A stretch of DNA of 64,000 bases from Sipunculus nudus (GCA_026874595.1 CM049316.1:3984339-4048338); one strand, 5' to 3'. Shown: positions 1 to 13,074, counted from the first letter of the stretch. Notes: generated by a model not told the origin, from the letters alone. A program made the numbers and translations.

Positions 1-224
1 CATAATAATAATGGTTCTTCCTCTTTTGGTAGGTGAGCTGTATGTGAAAAATGGAAGGTTTAGGATGAAAATTTTGGCTATAAGAATTAATTCTGGGGGG
101 TGCTAACACACTCAAAAAATATAGGTCGCAAGGCCAAGGACTTAATTTCAGGTTTGCAAGATCTTTTTAGTACCTCTAAGACTGCATAGGGTTCATGATC
201 CTAGCCCTTAAGGTTATAATTTGT

Positions 225-335
225 GCCCTGCTTACGGACGGATGGCCGGCCGGACAGACAGACGGAAGGACAACAGACAAAGACCCCATCTCTATAACCC
301 AGCCTGACTGAGTCAGCTGAGCTGAAAAAAACAGG
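225..335. repeat. Dispersed GGAC-rich repeat, tail fragment
   Basis: The segment has a run of GGACGGAT/GGACAGAC motifs followed by GTCAGCTGAGCTGAAA. The same combination, in either orientation, recurs at about 18541-18640, 34375-34470, 43945-43985 and 55770-55880. It looks like the end of an abundant dispersed element, probably a non-autonomous transposon. The rest of 1-592 is AT-rich and shows nothing else that can be supported. Confidence 0.6.
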
Positions 336-592
336 TGACCATATTGGAAATAGATAAAAAGCCACAGGTTACTACATGTGTTACTTAATTAATTCATCAG
401 CCATACAAACTCCAAAATTTTACCATCATGTTTATAGAACCGTTTCTCGTGAGAGGCCAATAACAATGGCATACATGTTGTTATTGTCTCTGAACCAGCT
501 TCTACCATATAATTACATGAGCAACTTAACTTTGGACAACAACTGGATTTACTGCAAACAGTAAACTCTGTCTGATTCAGGATTTAAATAAC

Positions 593-2437
593 CTACCAAT
601 CATTTTCATCATCACAATCCTTGCCACTCTCATCATCACTGTTACCATCTTTTGAGGGAAGCTTGGTCACACTAATGGCTGTATCTATTTTGACTAGCTG
701 CAGGAGCAGCTGGGCCACTTTGAGTAACACCTGGAATTTACTGCTCACTGGTTCTATAACTGATCCACATGCTGGGTCACACAGCAGCCCTGTCCGCCCA
801 TCTATTGTCAACAGCTTACCTTCCTCAAACCTCTTGTCAAATTTCTTCCTGATATCCTCAACAAAAGCCCTTTTGGAGCCTGACATAAAGGAATTCTGTA
901 ACAATGCTCTGGGCACTGACAATAATCCAGCTTCTAAAATCTTCAGTGCTGATGATTTGTTGCCATATTTTCTACTTGCATACTGTCTTGCAGAATAAAT
1001 TAGTAAAAATTCAAATGTGGCTCCACCTGGTGTCAAAACCAGTCCTCCATCACCTGTGTTCCCCTGACTCAAATTCACAGGAATGTCTTTGTTACCTTGG
1101 TAACCAGCATCTGTGCTGTTATTAAGGCCCAAAGTTGTAATATCCTCCTCATTCCTGGTTTCATTATCATCAGAACATTTTTCTTGGTTTGTCCAGTGAA
1201 CGGGTTTGCATGCTGTTCTAATACATTTCAAGCAGTTGAACACGGCCCTCGAGTAGTGATAACAAAGCCCTGGAGTTGGTCCTTTAAGTAAAAGAAAATG
1301 GGAAGCAATTGGAGTTTTGCACTCAATTCCTTGCAGGTGCACATACATGTGTGAACCAATCTGTACTCTTTGATAGCTCTGGACCTGACCAACACAGCCA
1401 GGTAAGGCAAGTTCTGACAGCGTGTGGATAATATGAGTACCTGTCATACAGGAAATATGCTGGATTTGGTCCGGACTGACAGACTCTAGACAATTAATAC
1501 GATTTTTCCTGCAGTGATGCTTTGCCAAATCAGTCATACACTCTGTTGTTAAAATAAGGTTAATTTTGTGCCTTATTAAAATCTGCATTATGGCAGAGAT
1601 AAAATTATGTTTTTGGTTCAATGAATCAATTAATACACTTTCATCCTTTACTAAGATGGTTGGACAACTGCCAGGCTCATCAGTGCTGCCATCTAGTGAG
1701 CAGTCCAGTAACAAAAACTTCACCTGGTCTCCATGAAGTCTGTGCACATGATCTGTTAAGTCTTTTTGTACTAAATACCCTTCCATTACTTGTGAAGCAC
1801 TCAATGGCTGGTTGGGGCATTCAAAGCAAAGATTATCAAAATTACATATGATATTTGCTAAACATGATTCAAGATGGGTTATGTCTCTGCATGATGCCTG
1901 TATGAATGATAACATTAAATCAGTCAGAGAACCACAAGTTCGTGAAGGAAACTTCCCTGATAAACTTGTTTCTGAAATATGTCTGATGGCTTCCACTATA
2001 TGTTGTTCATCACTAAATGGAATACACATACTATAGTTTTCCATAATTTTTAGAAAACTTGGTAACACACTATGCACTAATTCTTCCAACTGCCATGCTA
2101 ATAAATAAATCTCTGGTTTTGAGTAGTTATGGTTTTCTCTGAAGCACGTTGCTTTCATTTCTCTCAACATGGCGTTTAACATAAGAACAAAAGTTTTGCT
2201 GCAGTCTCCAGTCTCCTTATGATTGGCTTGTACAGCACGGGTAATTATACCACCGACAGGATGAGAGAACTGCAGGGCCTGCAGAACTGTGCTGCCAGAG
2301 TTTGTCACCATTAGTTTCCCAGTGCTGGAGCAGACTAAAGTGTTAAGACCGTTTGGCCCAAAACCAGGAATTAATATATCTGTCATCATCTGGCACAGCT
2401 GCATGTAGTCATCAATGTCAAGATCGGCTGTAGCCAT
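593..2437 (-). CDS. BBS10: BBS10-like chaperonin-related protein
   Basis: A single uninterrupted 614-codon frame encodes a divergent group II chaperonin-like protein. Members of the BBS6/BBS10/BBS12 group help CCT assemble the BBSome, which moves cargo in cilia. Visible family marks are GPNG near residue 27, GKLMVTNSG near 40 and TGDCSKTF near 76. The last of these stands where active CCT subunits have GDGTT, so the ATPase site is altered, as is usual in BBS10. The C-terminal third has TPGGATFEFLL near 470 and a stretch from VIEPVSSKFQ to KIDTAI that matches the chaperonin equatorial C-terminus. The tail is acidic. Length is shorter than the vertebrate protein of about 720 residues. The ATG at 2437 is chosen because the chaperonin-like sequence begins within a few residues of it. 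BBS10 is preferred over MKKS or BBS12 from the N-terminal pattern and the GGATFEFLL block. No intron is seen, whereas the human gene has two exons, so an upstream non-coding exon is possible. Confidence 0.8.
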   Translation of the reverse strand: MATADLDIDDYMQLCQMMTDILIPGFGPNGLNTLVCSSTGKLMVTNSGSTVLQALQFSHPVGGIITRAVQANHKETGDCSKTFVLMLNAMLREMKATCFRENHNYSKPEIYLLAWQLEELVHSVLPSFLKIMENYSMCIPFSDEQHIVEAIRHISETSLSGKFPSRTCGSLTDLMLSFIQASCRDITHLESCLANIICNFDNLCFECPNQPLSASQVMEGYLVQKDLTDHVHRLHGDQVKFLLLDCSLDGSTDEPGSCPTILVKDESVLIDSLNQKHNFISAIMQILIRHKINLILTTECMTDLAKHHCRKNRINCLESVSPDQIQHISCMTGTHIIHTLSELALPGCVGQVQSYQRVQIGSHMYVHLQGIECKTPIASHFLLLKGPTPGLCYHYSRAVFNCLKCIRTACKPVHWTNQEKCSDDNETRNEEDITTLGLNNSTDAGYQGNKDIPVNLSQGNTGDGGLVLTPGGATFEFLLIYSARQYASRKYGNKSSALKILEAGLLSVPRALLQNSFMSGSKRAFVEDIRKKFDKRFEEGKLLTIDGRTGLLCDPACGSVIEPVSSKFQVLLKVAQLLLQLVKIDTAISVTKLPSKDGNSDDESGKDCDDENDW

Positions 2438-3043
2438 ATTTCAGATATTTCCTATAAAAAAAACACACCTATGAGAAATATTAATTTTATATAATGCAGG
2501 AAAGCAGTAATTTTAATTGATGCATTCTTGATTCTTTGAGCTGTACTAATGCAAACACAGTCATGATGAACACTATTTGACTAAAAATCTTTAGAAAAGA
2601 TTTAGAAACTAAAAGACTGAGCACAGTGATTTAACCATTTTCTAGGGCTGTAATGAATGCCCAATTTCTCGAGAGTTCTTGATCTGTTCATTAAGTATGA
2701 ACACACATATACACCTACTGCAATTACGCAGGTTCACAAATCTTTTGAGAAACCTTAATTCAGCATTTAAAAATACCAAAGAATAAATAAAAAAAAAATA
2801 TCTGACTGAAATGAATGAAATAGAAAACTGATAAAACAACAAACAAAAAACATATTTGTTATGCATACTATGATGATAAATTTCATTGGTACTAAACAAA
2901 TATAAACAAAATATTATACATATACACATTAATAAATGGTCAGAGGGGGTACTTTTATTCCTTTCAATGAATTTTACAGGGAAAAACGTATGCAAACTGA
3001 TTTCAAATCACCATGCTGTATCATGAATCAGTTTGTCTCATGA
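2438..3043 (-). promoter_or_regulatory. Upstream region of the BBS10-like gene
   Basis: This AT-rich stretch of about 600 bp separates the minus-strand BBS10-like start from the X-box-like motif and minisatellite. It has no supportable coding sequence, although a chance frame is open at 2642-2995. No clear TATA or CCAAT element stands out. It probably contains the 5' UTR and core promoter of the gene. Confidence 0.4.
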
Positions 3044-3056
3044 GTTGCCTGGTAAC
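3044..3056. promoter_or_regulatory. RFX X-box-like motif
   Basis: GTTGCC T GGTAAC fits the RFX consensus RYYNYY N(1-3) RRNRAC at every position and is a nearly perfect inverted repeat. RFX X-boxes control ciliary genes including BBS genes. This one lies about 607 bp upstream of the BBS10-like ATG, somewhat far but reasonable if a 5' UTR lies between. Its right half is also the first monomer of the adjoining 18-bp minisatellite. Function is inferred from motif and neighbour. Confidence 0.5.
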
Positions 3057-6000
3057 ACACAGACACCTGGTAATACACAGACACCTGATAATACACAGAC
3101 ACCTGGTAATACACAGACACCTGATAATACACAGACACCTGGTAATACACAGACACCTGGTAATACACAGACACCTGATAATACACAGACACCTGATAAT
3201 ACACAGACACCTGATAATACACAGACACCTGGTAATAAACAGACACCTGATAATACAAGGACACCTGATAATACACGGACACCTGATAATACACAGACAC
3301 CTGGTAATACACAGACACCTGATAATACACAGACACCTGATAATACACAGACACCTGGTAATACACAGACACCTGGTAATACACAGACACCTGGTAATAC
3401 ACAGACACCTGGTAATACACAGACACCTGGTAATACACAGACACCTGGTAATACACAGACACCTGGTAATACACAGACACCTGGTAATACACAGACACCT
3501 GGTTATACACAGGCACCTGGTTATACACAGGCACCTGGTTATACACAGGCACCTGGTAATACACAGGCACCTGGTAATACACAGGCACCTGGTAATAAAC
3601 AGACACCTGGTAATACACAGACACCTGGTAATACACAGACACCTGGTAATACACAGACACCTGGTAATACACAGACACCTGGTAATACACAGACACCTGG
3701 TAATACACAGACACCTGGTAATACACAGACACCTGGTAATACACAGACACCTGGTAATACACAGACACCTGGTAATACACAGACACCTGGTAATACACAG
3801 ACACCTGGTAATACACAGACACCTGGTAATACACAGACACCTGGTGATACACAGACACCTGATAATACACAGACACCTGATAATACACAGACACCTGATA
3901 ATACACAGACACTTGATAATACACAGACACCTGATAATACACAGACACTTGGTAATACACAGACACCTGGTAATACACAGAAACCTGATAATACACAGAC
4001 ACCTGATAATACACAGACACCTGGTAATACACAGACACCTGGTAATACACAGACACCTGGTAATACACAGACACCTGGTAATACACAGACACCTGGTAAT
4101 ACACAGACACCTGGTAATACACAGACACCTGGTAATACACAGACACCTGGTAATACACAGACACCTGGTAATACACAGACACCTGGTAATACACAGACAC
4201 CTGGTAATACACAGACACCTGGTAATACACAGACACCTGGTAATACACAGACACCTGGTAATACACAGACACCTGGTAATACACAGACACCTGATAATAC
4301 ACAGACACCTGGTAATACACAGACACCTGGTAATACACAGACACCTGGTAATACACAGACACCTGGTAATACACAGACACCTGATAATACACAGACACCT
4401 GGTAATACACAGGCACCTGGTAATACACAGACACCTGGTAATACACAGACACCTGGTAATACAAGGACACCTGATAATACAAGGACACCTGATAATACAA
4501 GGACACCTGATAATACAAGGACACCTGATAATACACAGACACCTGGTAATACACAGACACCTGATAATACAGAGACACCTGATAATACAGAGACACCTGG
4601 TAATACACAGACACCTGGTAATACACAGACACCTGGTAATACACAGACACCTGGTAATACACAGACACCTGGTAATACACAGACACCTGGTAATACACAG
4701 ACACCTGGTAATACACAGACACCTGGTAATACACAGACACCTGGTAATACACAGACACCTGGTTATACACAGGCACCTGGTTATACACAGGCACCTGGTT
4801 ATACACAGGCACCTGGTAATACACAGGCACCTGGTAATACACAGGCACCTGGTAATAAACAGACACCTGGTAATACACAGACACCTGGTAATACACAGAC
4901 ACCTGGTAATACACAGACACCTGGTAATACACAGACACCTGGTAATACACAGACACCTGGTAATACACAGACACCTGGTAATACACAGACACCTGGTAAT
5001 ACACAGACACCTGGTAATACACAGACACCTGGTAATACACAGACACCTGGTAATACACAGACACCTGGTAATACACAGACACCTGGTAATACACAGACAC
5101 CTGGTAATACACAGACACCTGGTGATACACAGACACCTGGTGATACACAGACACCTGATAATACACAGACACCTGATAATACACAGACACCTGATAATAC
5201 ACAGACACCTGGTAATACACAGACACTTGATAATACACAGACACCTGATAATACACAGACACTTGGTAATACACAGACACCTGGTAATACACAGAAACCT
5301 GATAATACACAGAAACCTGATAATACACAGACACCTGGTAATACACAGACACCTGGTAATACACAGACACCTGGTAATACACAGACACCTGGTAATACAC
5401 AGACACCTGGTAATACACAGACACCTGGTAATACACAGACACCTGGTAATACACAGACACCTGGTAATACACAGACACCTGGTAATACACAGACACCTGG
5501 TAATACACAGACACCTGGTAATACACAGACACCTGGTAATACACAGACACCTGGTAATACACAGACACCTGGTAATACACAGACACCTGATAATACACAG
5601 ACACCTGGTAATACACAGACACCTGGTAATACACAGACACCTGGTAATACACAGACACCTGGTAATACACAGACACCTGATAATACACAGACACCTGGTA
5701 ATACACAGGCACCTGGTAATACACAGGCACCTGGTAATACACAGACACCTGGTAATACACAGACACCTGGTAATACAAGGACACCTGATAATACACAGAC
5801 ACCTGATAATACACAGACACTTGGTGATACACAGACACCTGGTAATACACAGACACCTGGTAATACACAGACACCTGGTAATACACAGACACCTGATAAT
5901 ACACAGACACCTGATAATACACAGACACCTGGTAATACACAGACACCTGGTAATACACAGACACCTGGTAATAAACAGACACCTGGTAATACACAGACAC

Positions 6001-6260
6001 CTGGTAATACACAGACACCTGATAATACACAGACACCTGATAATACAGACACCTGATAATACACAGACACCTGATAATACACAGACACCTGGTAATACAG
6101 AGACACTTGGTAATACACAGACACCTGATAATACACAGACACCTGATAATACAGACACCTGATAATACACAGACACCTGATAATACACAGACACCTGGTA
6201 ATACAGAGACACTTGGTGATACACAGACACCTGGTAATACACAGACACCTGATAATACAC
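3048..6260. repeat. 18-bp minisatellite, about 178 copies
   Basis: The unit is CCTGGTAATACACAGACA repeated head to tail. Common variants change CCTGGTAAT to CCTGATAAT and CAGACA to CAGGCA, AAGGACA or AACAGACA. Because 18 is divisible by three, several frames on both strands stay open for about 1,000 codons and give hexapeptide repeats such as NTQTPG; these are a by-product of the period. A marker block of GGTTATACACAGGCAC units occurs at 3502-3600 and again at 4762-4860, showing a higher-order unit of 1260 bp. The last 200 bp include 14-bp and other irregular units where the phase slips. Confidence 0.97.
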
Positions 6261-6261
6261 A

Positions 6262-8866
6262 AACTATAAAGTTTATAATATGATTCCTAGTACAGGAATT
6301 CTAACCTACATCAGGCCTCTCAAACTGCAAAAAAATGTTCCCCCCCCCCCCCCCCTCCTCCCCCCCGTGAACTGACTGCAGCACAGGATTGCTGCACTCC
6401 ATGTTGGTTATACAATAAACGATTTTTGTTGCATTGAGGGTGTAATATTTCAATGTTTTCAATGTTACTGCATGTTTGATGGTCTGTTTCATAAAGGCAA
6501 CACAAAAAGGCCAAATCTGTCACTGCATTTAATTTGGGTTAATACTAATATTAACAATTATTGCCATAAACTTAGTTTTAATAAAGCACAAGAAGTAAAC
6601 ACAAACTGCAGCCAATTCATGGTATTTCTTTATTAAAGTTGGGTTCATTTCATGAGATTGATTCTTATTGATAATCATATCAGACCACCTGAATTGACTG
6701 ATATATCTATATATAGATTAATCAACGAATAATCGTGCCAGCTGTAGTGAATACAGATATAATAAAGACGTCATGTCAGCAAACAGAGTGAATGAGGAAA
6801 AGCATCAGGCTATTCATATATGGGAATAAATTGAATAAAATATAACATTTCAAGTGTAGGTTTCTGATCATTTATTGAAAAAGGAACCCTAGCAAATCAC
6901 CAACTAATGGAATAACACTTAATCTCAACTGCGCAAATAAGAAGCCAACCTCAATGTATAAATAATACTATAGTGGTGGTAGAGTAAAAAATGGCATATT
7001 GTGAAATTAAAAAAAAAAAAGGCAGTTTATTATAGCCCGCCTTTGTTTTTTTTTTTTGTTATTTCTTTGGTTCTCTTTGATTGTCTTTGAGTGAGACCAA
7101 ACAAAGCGATATTAGTTATTACACATTCAGCAAGTTCCTCTTGCATATCCTGTGTAGAAAGCCTTCCAGTGAGGCTTACAAGCACTAAAATATGCAAGTA
7201 GGGAAAAAAGAGAAAGGGAAATAATTCCAGGTTCTACTGTACAAGGCTGTCAGTATGCATTTTATGGTTTCAATCCTGACTAATTTAATAAAATTATAAC
7301 TGTATTATTAACAGTTTTCATCTACGAGTCCGATTCAATCAGGTCACAAGTATACTTGGAAGAGTGGCAAACAATCATACAAGCACTTAAATACCTCACT
7401 TGGAGCCAGGTTGACTAGAGGGGCTGAGAGCCAAAAATTTGTTACATTTTTTTAATGGGCCCACTTGGAAGAGTGACGAACTGGCATGGGGTAATAGCAA
7501 CACCTATTAACACTGATTACAAGGCTTATTTCCACTCCCCCTTATGATAAACCATGGTACAGTCTTGAGTTTTTTGGCAGTTAAAGTGACCAAAACTTGG
7601 TGTTCCTTCTTTCCAGTGATAAAGGTAGTTTAATAATTGCTTTTTGTAATTGCAAAATCCTCTCTCAAGTACTTCTGTAGTTTAGATGCAATAGGGACAT
7701 CCAGTACCACTTTTCTAGGACTAAGTTCTTTAAAAAATTAAGTTTTTCAGTTTTTATATTTAAATGCTTTTCATTTAATGCATTTCACATCAAAGTTTAA
7801 AACATAAATGATTTGCAGAATAACCCTGACAAATATATTTCATTTATATTTGCCAAAAAAAGTTCAAAGACATATAGATTTTCTGCCATGCCAAATACAT
7901 TTTGTTCGTCTAGTTGTTTAATCATTTTGAAATTTAATATGTGGATCATGAGAACTAACTTAAAATAGCACATGAAAAGTGAGAAAGATTTCAACATTTC
8001 TTGATAACTAGCTGAGAATCCTGATCAGTAGACTGTTGGCACCTCAATAGTGAGCTCTGGTTTTGTGTCCATATGCTCAGACTGGTACTATCAGCTCTTG
8101 GCTCAGAATACCTGGTAAGCCCACACAGTTTAACTGGCCTGGCACCTGTACCCTGGTAGGTTGTTTCAGTAAATTACCATACCACTGATTTCATCTTGAA
8201 CATTATCACTGATGTTACTGTGGTGTAAAAAAGGGGGAAAATTACAAAAGCTTGGATTAAAAGAAAAATTAAAACTGTAAATTTAACACAGGATGCTTTA
8301 AGACCATTGTCACTATACTGATTAATTGCACATTAAAAGCCCAATAACATTCATTTTTTTTTTTTTTATTTATATATTTATTCATGAATGATATCCCATA
8401 GAGCTGCTGTAAATGATCATCTATTCTAACAAATACCTATCTGTTCCATCTAACGACAGGTGCTTGAATTGCTATTAGTGTAGATCTCGGTTACATTTGT
8501 TACTTTTCTTGGTCATTTCCTGATAATTATTACTTTTTATCTAAAATTTTCATAGCGTTTTTGCACTATACATGGCCACCTCTATATTATCAACTTAATA
8601 TATATGATAGGCAGGCAAGAAGCCCCCGTTGTTAGGCCCGACATTTCCGGTCAACACTTCCAAGGTGGGTCTACTGACTGGACCGTCTCATATAAGTAGT
8701 AATCAACATAAGCCATGACATGCCTGATGACATTGACATGCCTCTTACTTTTCCATTACATGAATCCTTAACATCATTACGTCTGTACGTACACTCGTAA
8801 CCTCGTCCATGTAGACCGGATTCTATACTCGCTCCACAACATCTTGCATTTGCTGGTTGGAATACA
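6262..8866. other. AT-rich intergenic DNA, no gene seen
   Basis: This stretch has a poly-C tract near 6341-6366, several homopolymer runs near 7007-7060 and 8355-8370, and no frame with protein-like composition. Nothing in it could be tied to a gene or a recognised element. Confidence 0.6.
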
Positions 8867-9481
8867 GGACATTTCGGTCCCGGGGCCGATTGAGGTTTGC
8901 CAATTGCCGTTTCGGTCCCGCGTGGTTGCCATTTCGGTCCCGCCCATATATCGCGTCTGCCAAATCGGTCCCGCTTTGTGAAGACGAAAGAGATGTTACA
9001 TGCACAAGTTATAGTCATGCAGACCAGCACAAATATACCTATAATATTCTGCTTTTATTAACATGCTCACAGGATTAATTATCTTAATGTTTAATTATTC
9101 ACTTGAAATAATAACTACTCTTTTAACTTTTTGTTAGAGAATTATTCGTTTTCACAGCTGTAGACGTTGATTAATCCATTTCATTGAATACTTTTATTTA
9201 TTTGACAGAAAATCTTTTTCTCTAGGATCGTGACATCATATCTTTGAGAATAAACAACTTTGAGACTGGTTCACGTTCATTTGATCAAAGTGCTTTTGAT
9301 TTATAATTTTAAAATATGTGTACCATCAACGTGTTTAGAAGTGGATCAAAGGGGTGGGACAGGAGTGAATTTGTCTGTATAATAAGGAAAAACTGTAACA
9401 GTCATTTATTCCCAAAAATACCAAGGAATGTTTATTTTTTTTTATTTATTTGAACAAGTGTACTTGATTATATTAATGTAT

Positions 9482-9483
<2 letters not shown>

Positions 9484-9545
<62 letters not shown>
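9484..9545. repeat. (TA)n microsatellite
   Basis: About 60 bp of nearly pure TA dinucleotides lie inside the element with long inverted ends. Confidence 0.97.
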
Positions 9546-9550
<5 letters not shown>

Positions 9551-10579
9551 GTGGTTAAAGTAATAATATAATATGTAAGAAATTAAAGGTATTTGTAATT
9601 AATGAAATGTAATAGACACATATCTGTTAATAATTTCAGAGTTACATGGAATAATATATATAGGTATTAATAATACCCTTTTGGATAAGCTAGCCTGGCT
9701 CGAGAACATTTCATGTCCTCAACATTCACAGTACCCCTGTACATATATTATCTGCCATTTATTGCTCTTCAACACCGTTGCCTATTTCCCCAAAAATGAT
9801 GATATATATATATTTTACGTATTTTTAGAACATAGCTGACGCTGTACTCACTCAAATATATAATTTGTATACTAGAAAGGTTGAAGGAGTAATTGATTTT
9901 CTTTGAATAAATATCACATTTTTTAGCACCATTACATGACAACATTGTAACTTTTCACTTTTAACAGTGGTAAGTATCAATGAACGGTGTTTAAATAAAA
10001 GGGTGACAGGATTTATTTAACATCTTAATATTCTACAAACTGCCATTATTATTCAGAATTTCATCGTTTTTATAATAATCGCTTTGCTATGTAATTTATA
10101 ATATTAATCTTAAAAATGTTATAAAAGTAGTCTGCATCCTTTTAGTATATAACTTTTGCAATGGCTTCATATATTATAAATAAACACCGTTTTCCTTAAT
10201 AAACTCCGTTACATTTTGAAAATGGGCATAGTTTAAAAAAAATATGGACTTAAAACATATTAGAAAATGCTTTTCCATCTGGCCTTTTTATTAACCCAGG
10301 TATATTGCTATATTTTCCTTCCATATATTGCATTATATACCTTCAATGGATTGCGGCGGCATTTTGTTTCAGGATAAAAACGTTAAGCATAATATCAAAA
10401 ATATGCATTTTGCCGGTTTAATATATACATATTTATAATATAATTCATCAAGCAAGTGTATCTGTATTATTTTTTCTCCAAATTCCTTATATGTGAACTT
10501 TGAAACTGCCAAAGAAAATATCCAAGTCAATCTTTCATAATACTTTCAAGGCACTGTTTAAAGTCTGTAATGGTAAAAT

Positions 10580-10905
10580 TATATAGTCCTTAAAGGAGAA
10601 AATTAAAGAAAGACTTTAAGAGCATATACTTTACAGTATGGTGTGTATTTCATTTTTATATCATTTTAAAAAGTTATAACAAAGTATAAATTTACAGAAT
10701 ATTGGTGCTGTTTACTTCATATTAAAAATTTCCCCTTAAAGGAGAAAATTAAACAACAACTCTAAGAACAAATACATTATATTTAATTTGATGAAAAGCT
10801 GAGGCTTATATCAGTTAAAGCATGCAGAGTTTCATCCAATTAAAGTAAATACAGAATATGGGTGCTGTTCACATTAATATTTCCCCTTAAAGGATAAACT
10901 TGTAT
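10580..10905. repeat. Degenerate ~145-bp direct repeat, three copies
   Basis: CCTTAAAGGAGAAAATTAA recurs near 10589 and 10733 and as CCTTAAAGGATAAACTT near 10882. The flanking text is also similar (TACAGAATATNGGTGCTGTT). The copies are internal to the 8.9-12.2 kb element. Confidence 0.55.
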
Positions 10906-12196
10906 ACATAGGTTGAAAAAAAGAGAGTACTTATACCCCTTTAACCTGCGTTTGCAAATCTTGGTAGGTGGCATGCCTTTGGTCCATGCATGCAGCGAGT
11001 TAATCCAACAAATGAATCGATTCGAGTTAAATCAGAGAGATGTAAACAGTTGAGTAGTTGCTTGTAGAGTGATATGGTCTGAGTTAAATATCACTGATTT
11101 TTATACTAAGAGTAACTAAATATGAAACTAAATATGTAAATATGAACAACATATACATAATATTTATTTAAAAGATGTACCTATCTGCATGTATAATTCC
11201 CCAGTCTAATACTTCACTATATATAAAGGCGATAGGATAAAATAGGCCTTCATTCTTCACAAAGCACTGGTCGTATCATAATTTTCCATAAGCGGCTTAA
11301 AGCCTTCATGTTTTAACCATTGTTTGGTGAATTTACTTGTACTGCCACACCCATTGATAAATACATCGATTTCTGCATGTTATAACAATTCATGCTGGCA
11401 TTGTGCTTTTTTTTATTAGCAAAAGATATACATATATACATATAATTAAGTTACAAGTTAATTGATGTGCTATACACGGATGATTCCAAATTTGCAATAG
11501 CAGGAAACTATATCAAAGGTACTTCGATTGAACATAACAAGAACGAGTGTTACACTTTTTAAATGTCCTGATGGTGATGGTATTTGCATGTGTTGTAATG
11601 ATAAAGTAAATATAACTTTCATGATGATGATAATGCTCTATTACAGACTCACGGTCCATATACATATATGTATAGGTCACTATACACATAATATGCATAC
11701 ACATACATACACATTTTTATTATACACAATTTTTATTTGAAATTAAATAACCAATCGATAGTTAAAACAAAAACTATGAATATTTCCTTAATCAAAGGAA
11801 CCCTGGTTTTATCTGAAAGGAAATAATTTAAATTACAAGATCAACTTGGCAGTAACTCTGACGACTGTAAATATCACTATATGGATATAAGATACATAAA
11901 ACTGAAAAAAAAAATAAGAAGAATGGGGAAATCAATATTTTATTTGTTACATAGTACATTCTATATTCAACAACATATATGACTCCATACATTCACAATG
12001 AAACTTGAATAATGTATATGCAATTTGTGCATTGAACATCTTTTTTCGTCTTCACGAAGCGGGACCGATTTGGCAGACCCGATATATGGGCAGGACCGAA
12101 ACGCGACCACGCGGGACCGAAACGGCAATTGGCAAACCTCAATCGGCCCCGGGACCGAAATGGCATGGGACCGAAATGTCCAAACACCGCTGGTTG

Positions 12197-13060
12197 ACCT
12201 CTATTATCGCTCAACAATGATTTAATTAAGATTTATGTTTAATTCTTTCTAATTCTCTTAATATACCACAACACTACTGATATCCTGGAAGGTAACGAAT
12301 AAAATTTACGTTGCTATAATGTAAAATATTCACCTTTAACCGTAAGTTCTTAGTATGTTTCGACGTTTCCTCAGTCAGCAGGTGCGCTGTCGGCACGGAC
12401 GCTGCTGAAAAGCAAAAGATACCGCCGCCCAAACACCGGAGGACGGGAATATTTCGCTGATCAGCGCATTTCGTGGTTCACGCCACATGGTTGAACAGGC
12501 AGAAACAACGTGGGGACGTGATAAGGCCGATGTTTTTAGTTCGAGTTCAAACAAATATAGGCGCTGGTTACCTCTTTGCAAATTTTCAGGAGCACACGTG
12601 TATATCAGTGATTCAGTCAGCGCTTAGGCCTATAAACTAAGCGCAATTTCAATTCGTAATGTGAGAAGACGAGGACATCGACAACCCCCACCTGACACAC
12701 ATACTCATATAGGTCCTACCCTCCCCCCACCCTTAATGTAGTGCACCAATTAAATAGGCCTAATAATCGGTTGCGTCAATTTATCTTTTGGGGGGGGGGG
12801 GATGACTCGGAGTGAGAGGATAAACTATGGGGTTTTAAAAAATAAATAAGGTATAATATTTTCGGTATAGCCGGGACACTTCTAAAACAGGTTTGGATAT
12901 GTTATTTATCAGATAACAGAGTAATTTAAAAGAAAATGGAACCGAAGTGTGTAATTCTGTGATTAAAATATTTGATTTACAACAGTCTGTATTGGAACTT
13001 CCATGCTGTCTTGACTTCTGTTATTAGTTATTGGAGGAGAGCCTGACATCAGCCCATGAT
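12197..13060. other. Non-coding spacer
   Basis: Mixed-composition DNA with a poly-G tract near 12790-12801. Short open frames such as 12375-12581 have no recognisable features. No gene is supported. Confidence 0.5.
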
Positions 13061-13074
13061 TTTTGCTTATCATT

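Larger units (their letters stand above)
8852..12196. mobile_element. Non-autonomous DNA transposon with long inverted ends
   Basis: A segment at 8867-9010 and one at 12020-12181 are inverted copies of each other. Both start from GGACATTTCGGTCCC at the outer edge and share several copies of TTTCGGTCCCG, then GTGAAGACGAAA and ATGCACAA toward the inside. The direct 8-mer GCTGGTTG lies at 8852-8859 and 12189-12196, exactly 7 bp outside each inverted repeat, as expected for a target-site duplication of 8 bp (seen in hAT and P superfamilies). The 3-kb interior is AT-rich and has no transposase-like frame, so the element would need a transposase from elsewhere. The right arm has an extra short CATGGGACCGAAAT copy. 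Confidence 0.65.

Noticed and set aside
2642-2995. 117-codon minus-strand frame upstream of BBS10
   Set aside because: AT-driven composition (many F, I, Y, N), no domain, and lies in the likely promoter/UTR.
3048-6260. CRISPR-like appearance of regular repeats
   Set aside because: No unique spacers lie between units and the DNA is eukaryotic; all arrays in the window are plain head-to-tail minisatellites.
3013-6262. Open frames of about 1,000 codons on both strands encoding HRHLVI, NTQTPG, CITRCL or YYQVSV repeats
   Set aside because: The 18-bp period keeps frames open on both strands at once; there is no start context, splice signal or non-repeat protein part.
8671-9078. Overlapping frames with RSRGRLRFANCRFGPAW-like text, also found at 11993-12225
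   Set aside because: They are the two inverted arms of the transposon-like element, not a gene family.
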